Shown: positions 5,798 through 5,830 of the stretch, one piece after another
Layout: each line of letters starts with the position of its first letter
Numbering within the stretch: position 1 is the stretch's first letter
Assembly: GCA_018240935.1 (NCBI GenBank)
Contig: JAFEEV010000357.1
Coordinates: 1-5,830, forward strand
Direction of reading: 5' to 3'
DNA length: 5,830 nt
Source of the DNA: Pseudomonadota bacterium
GTDB taxonomy: Bacteria > Pseudomonadota > Gammaproteobacteria > Burkholderiales > Nitrosomonadaceae
Position numbers and translations under genes: made by a program
Notes under the pieces: model-generated
Seen by the model: only the letters and a program-made list of their open reading frames with translations
Database searches by the model: none
Told to the model about the DNA's origin: nothing

Positions 5798-5830
5798 ATG
5801 CAAGATTCAAAATCAGTCGGTGTGGTAACA
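5798..5830 (+). CDS. metX: Probable homoserine O-acetyltransferase, first 11 codons only
   Basis: The frame opening at 5798 reads MQDSKSVGVVT and runs off the window. The SVG(I/V)VT block close to the N-terminus matches how betaproteobacterial MetX proteins begin (for example MSQNTSVGIVTPQ in Neisseria, as I recall it). MetX acetylates homoserine in methionine synthesis. Only 11 residues can be seen, so the call rests on this short block plus the good TATAAT upstream. Confidence 0.5.
   Translation, partial: MQDSKSVGVVT

Overview
The window looks like a chromosomal segment of a betaproteobacterium, most likely a Nitrosomonas/Nitrosomonadales-type organism. That assignment rests on the gene set (a short regulatory PTS cluster of EIIA-Man, HPr and enzyme I; a MetX-like start) and on the flavour of the proteins. 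It is recognition from memory, not a search result.

Layout. Positions 1-789 (minus strand) hold the 5' half of lysS. Its first 237 codons look healthy. An in-frame TAA then replaces the Glu of the RIAPE motif, while recognisable LysRS sequence continues in the same frame to the window edge with further damage at conserved sites. Upstream of it, also on the minus strand, is a HAMP-GAF-GGDEF diguanylate cyclase (939-2144 or 2162). A roughly 250-bp AT-richer divergent spacer separates it from a tightly overlapping plus-strand operon: EIIA-Man (2417-2821), HPr (2811-3080) and enzyme I (3077-4810). No EIIB or EIIC is present in the window, so this is probably a regulatory phosphorelay (PEP to EI to HPr to EIIA) rather than a sugar importer.

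The accessory part is 4810-5629. A 49-codon ORF starts inside the ptsI stop codon (TAATG) and runs straight into a 117-bp imperfect palindrome (4922-5038). Each arm of the palindrome folds into two hairpins whose stems are kept while one stem's sequence differs between arms. Immediately after it is a DUF559 (Vsr-like, PD-(D/E)xK-type) endonuclease gene (5057-5449). Directly behind that is a frameshifted remnant resembling the C-terminus of a type I methyltransferase HsdM (5455-5629). This looks like a palindrome-plus-nuclease cassette in a graveyard of broken genes between two housekeeping loci.

The window ends with a spacer holding a good TATAAT box and the first 11 codons of a probable metX (homoserine O-acetyltransferase) from 5798. 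I see no tRNA, rRNA, CRISPR or complete insertion sequence.
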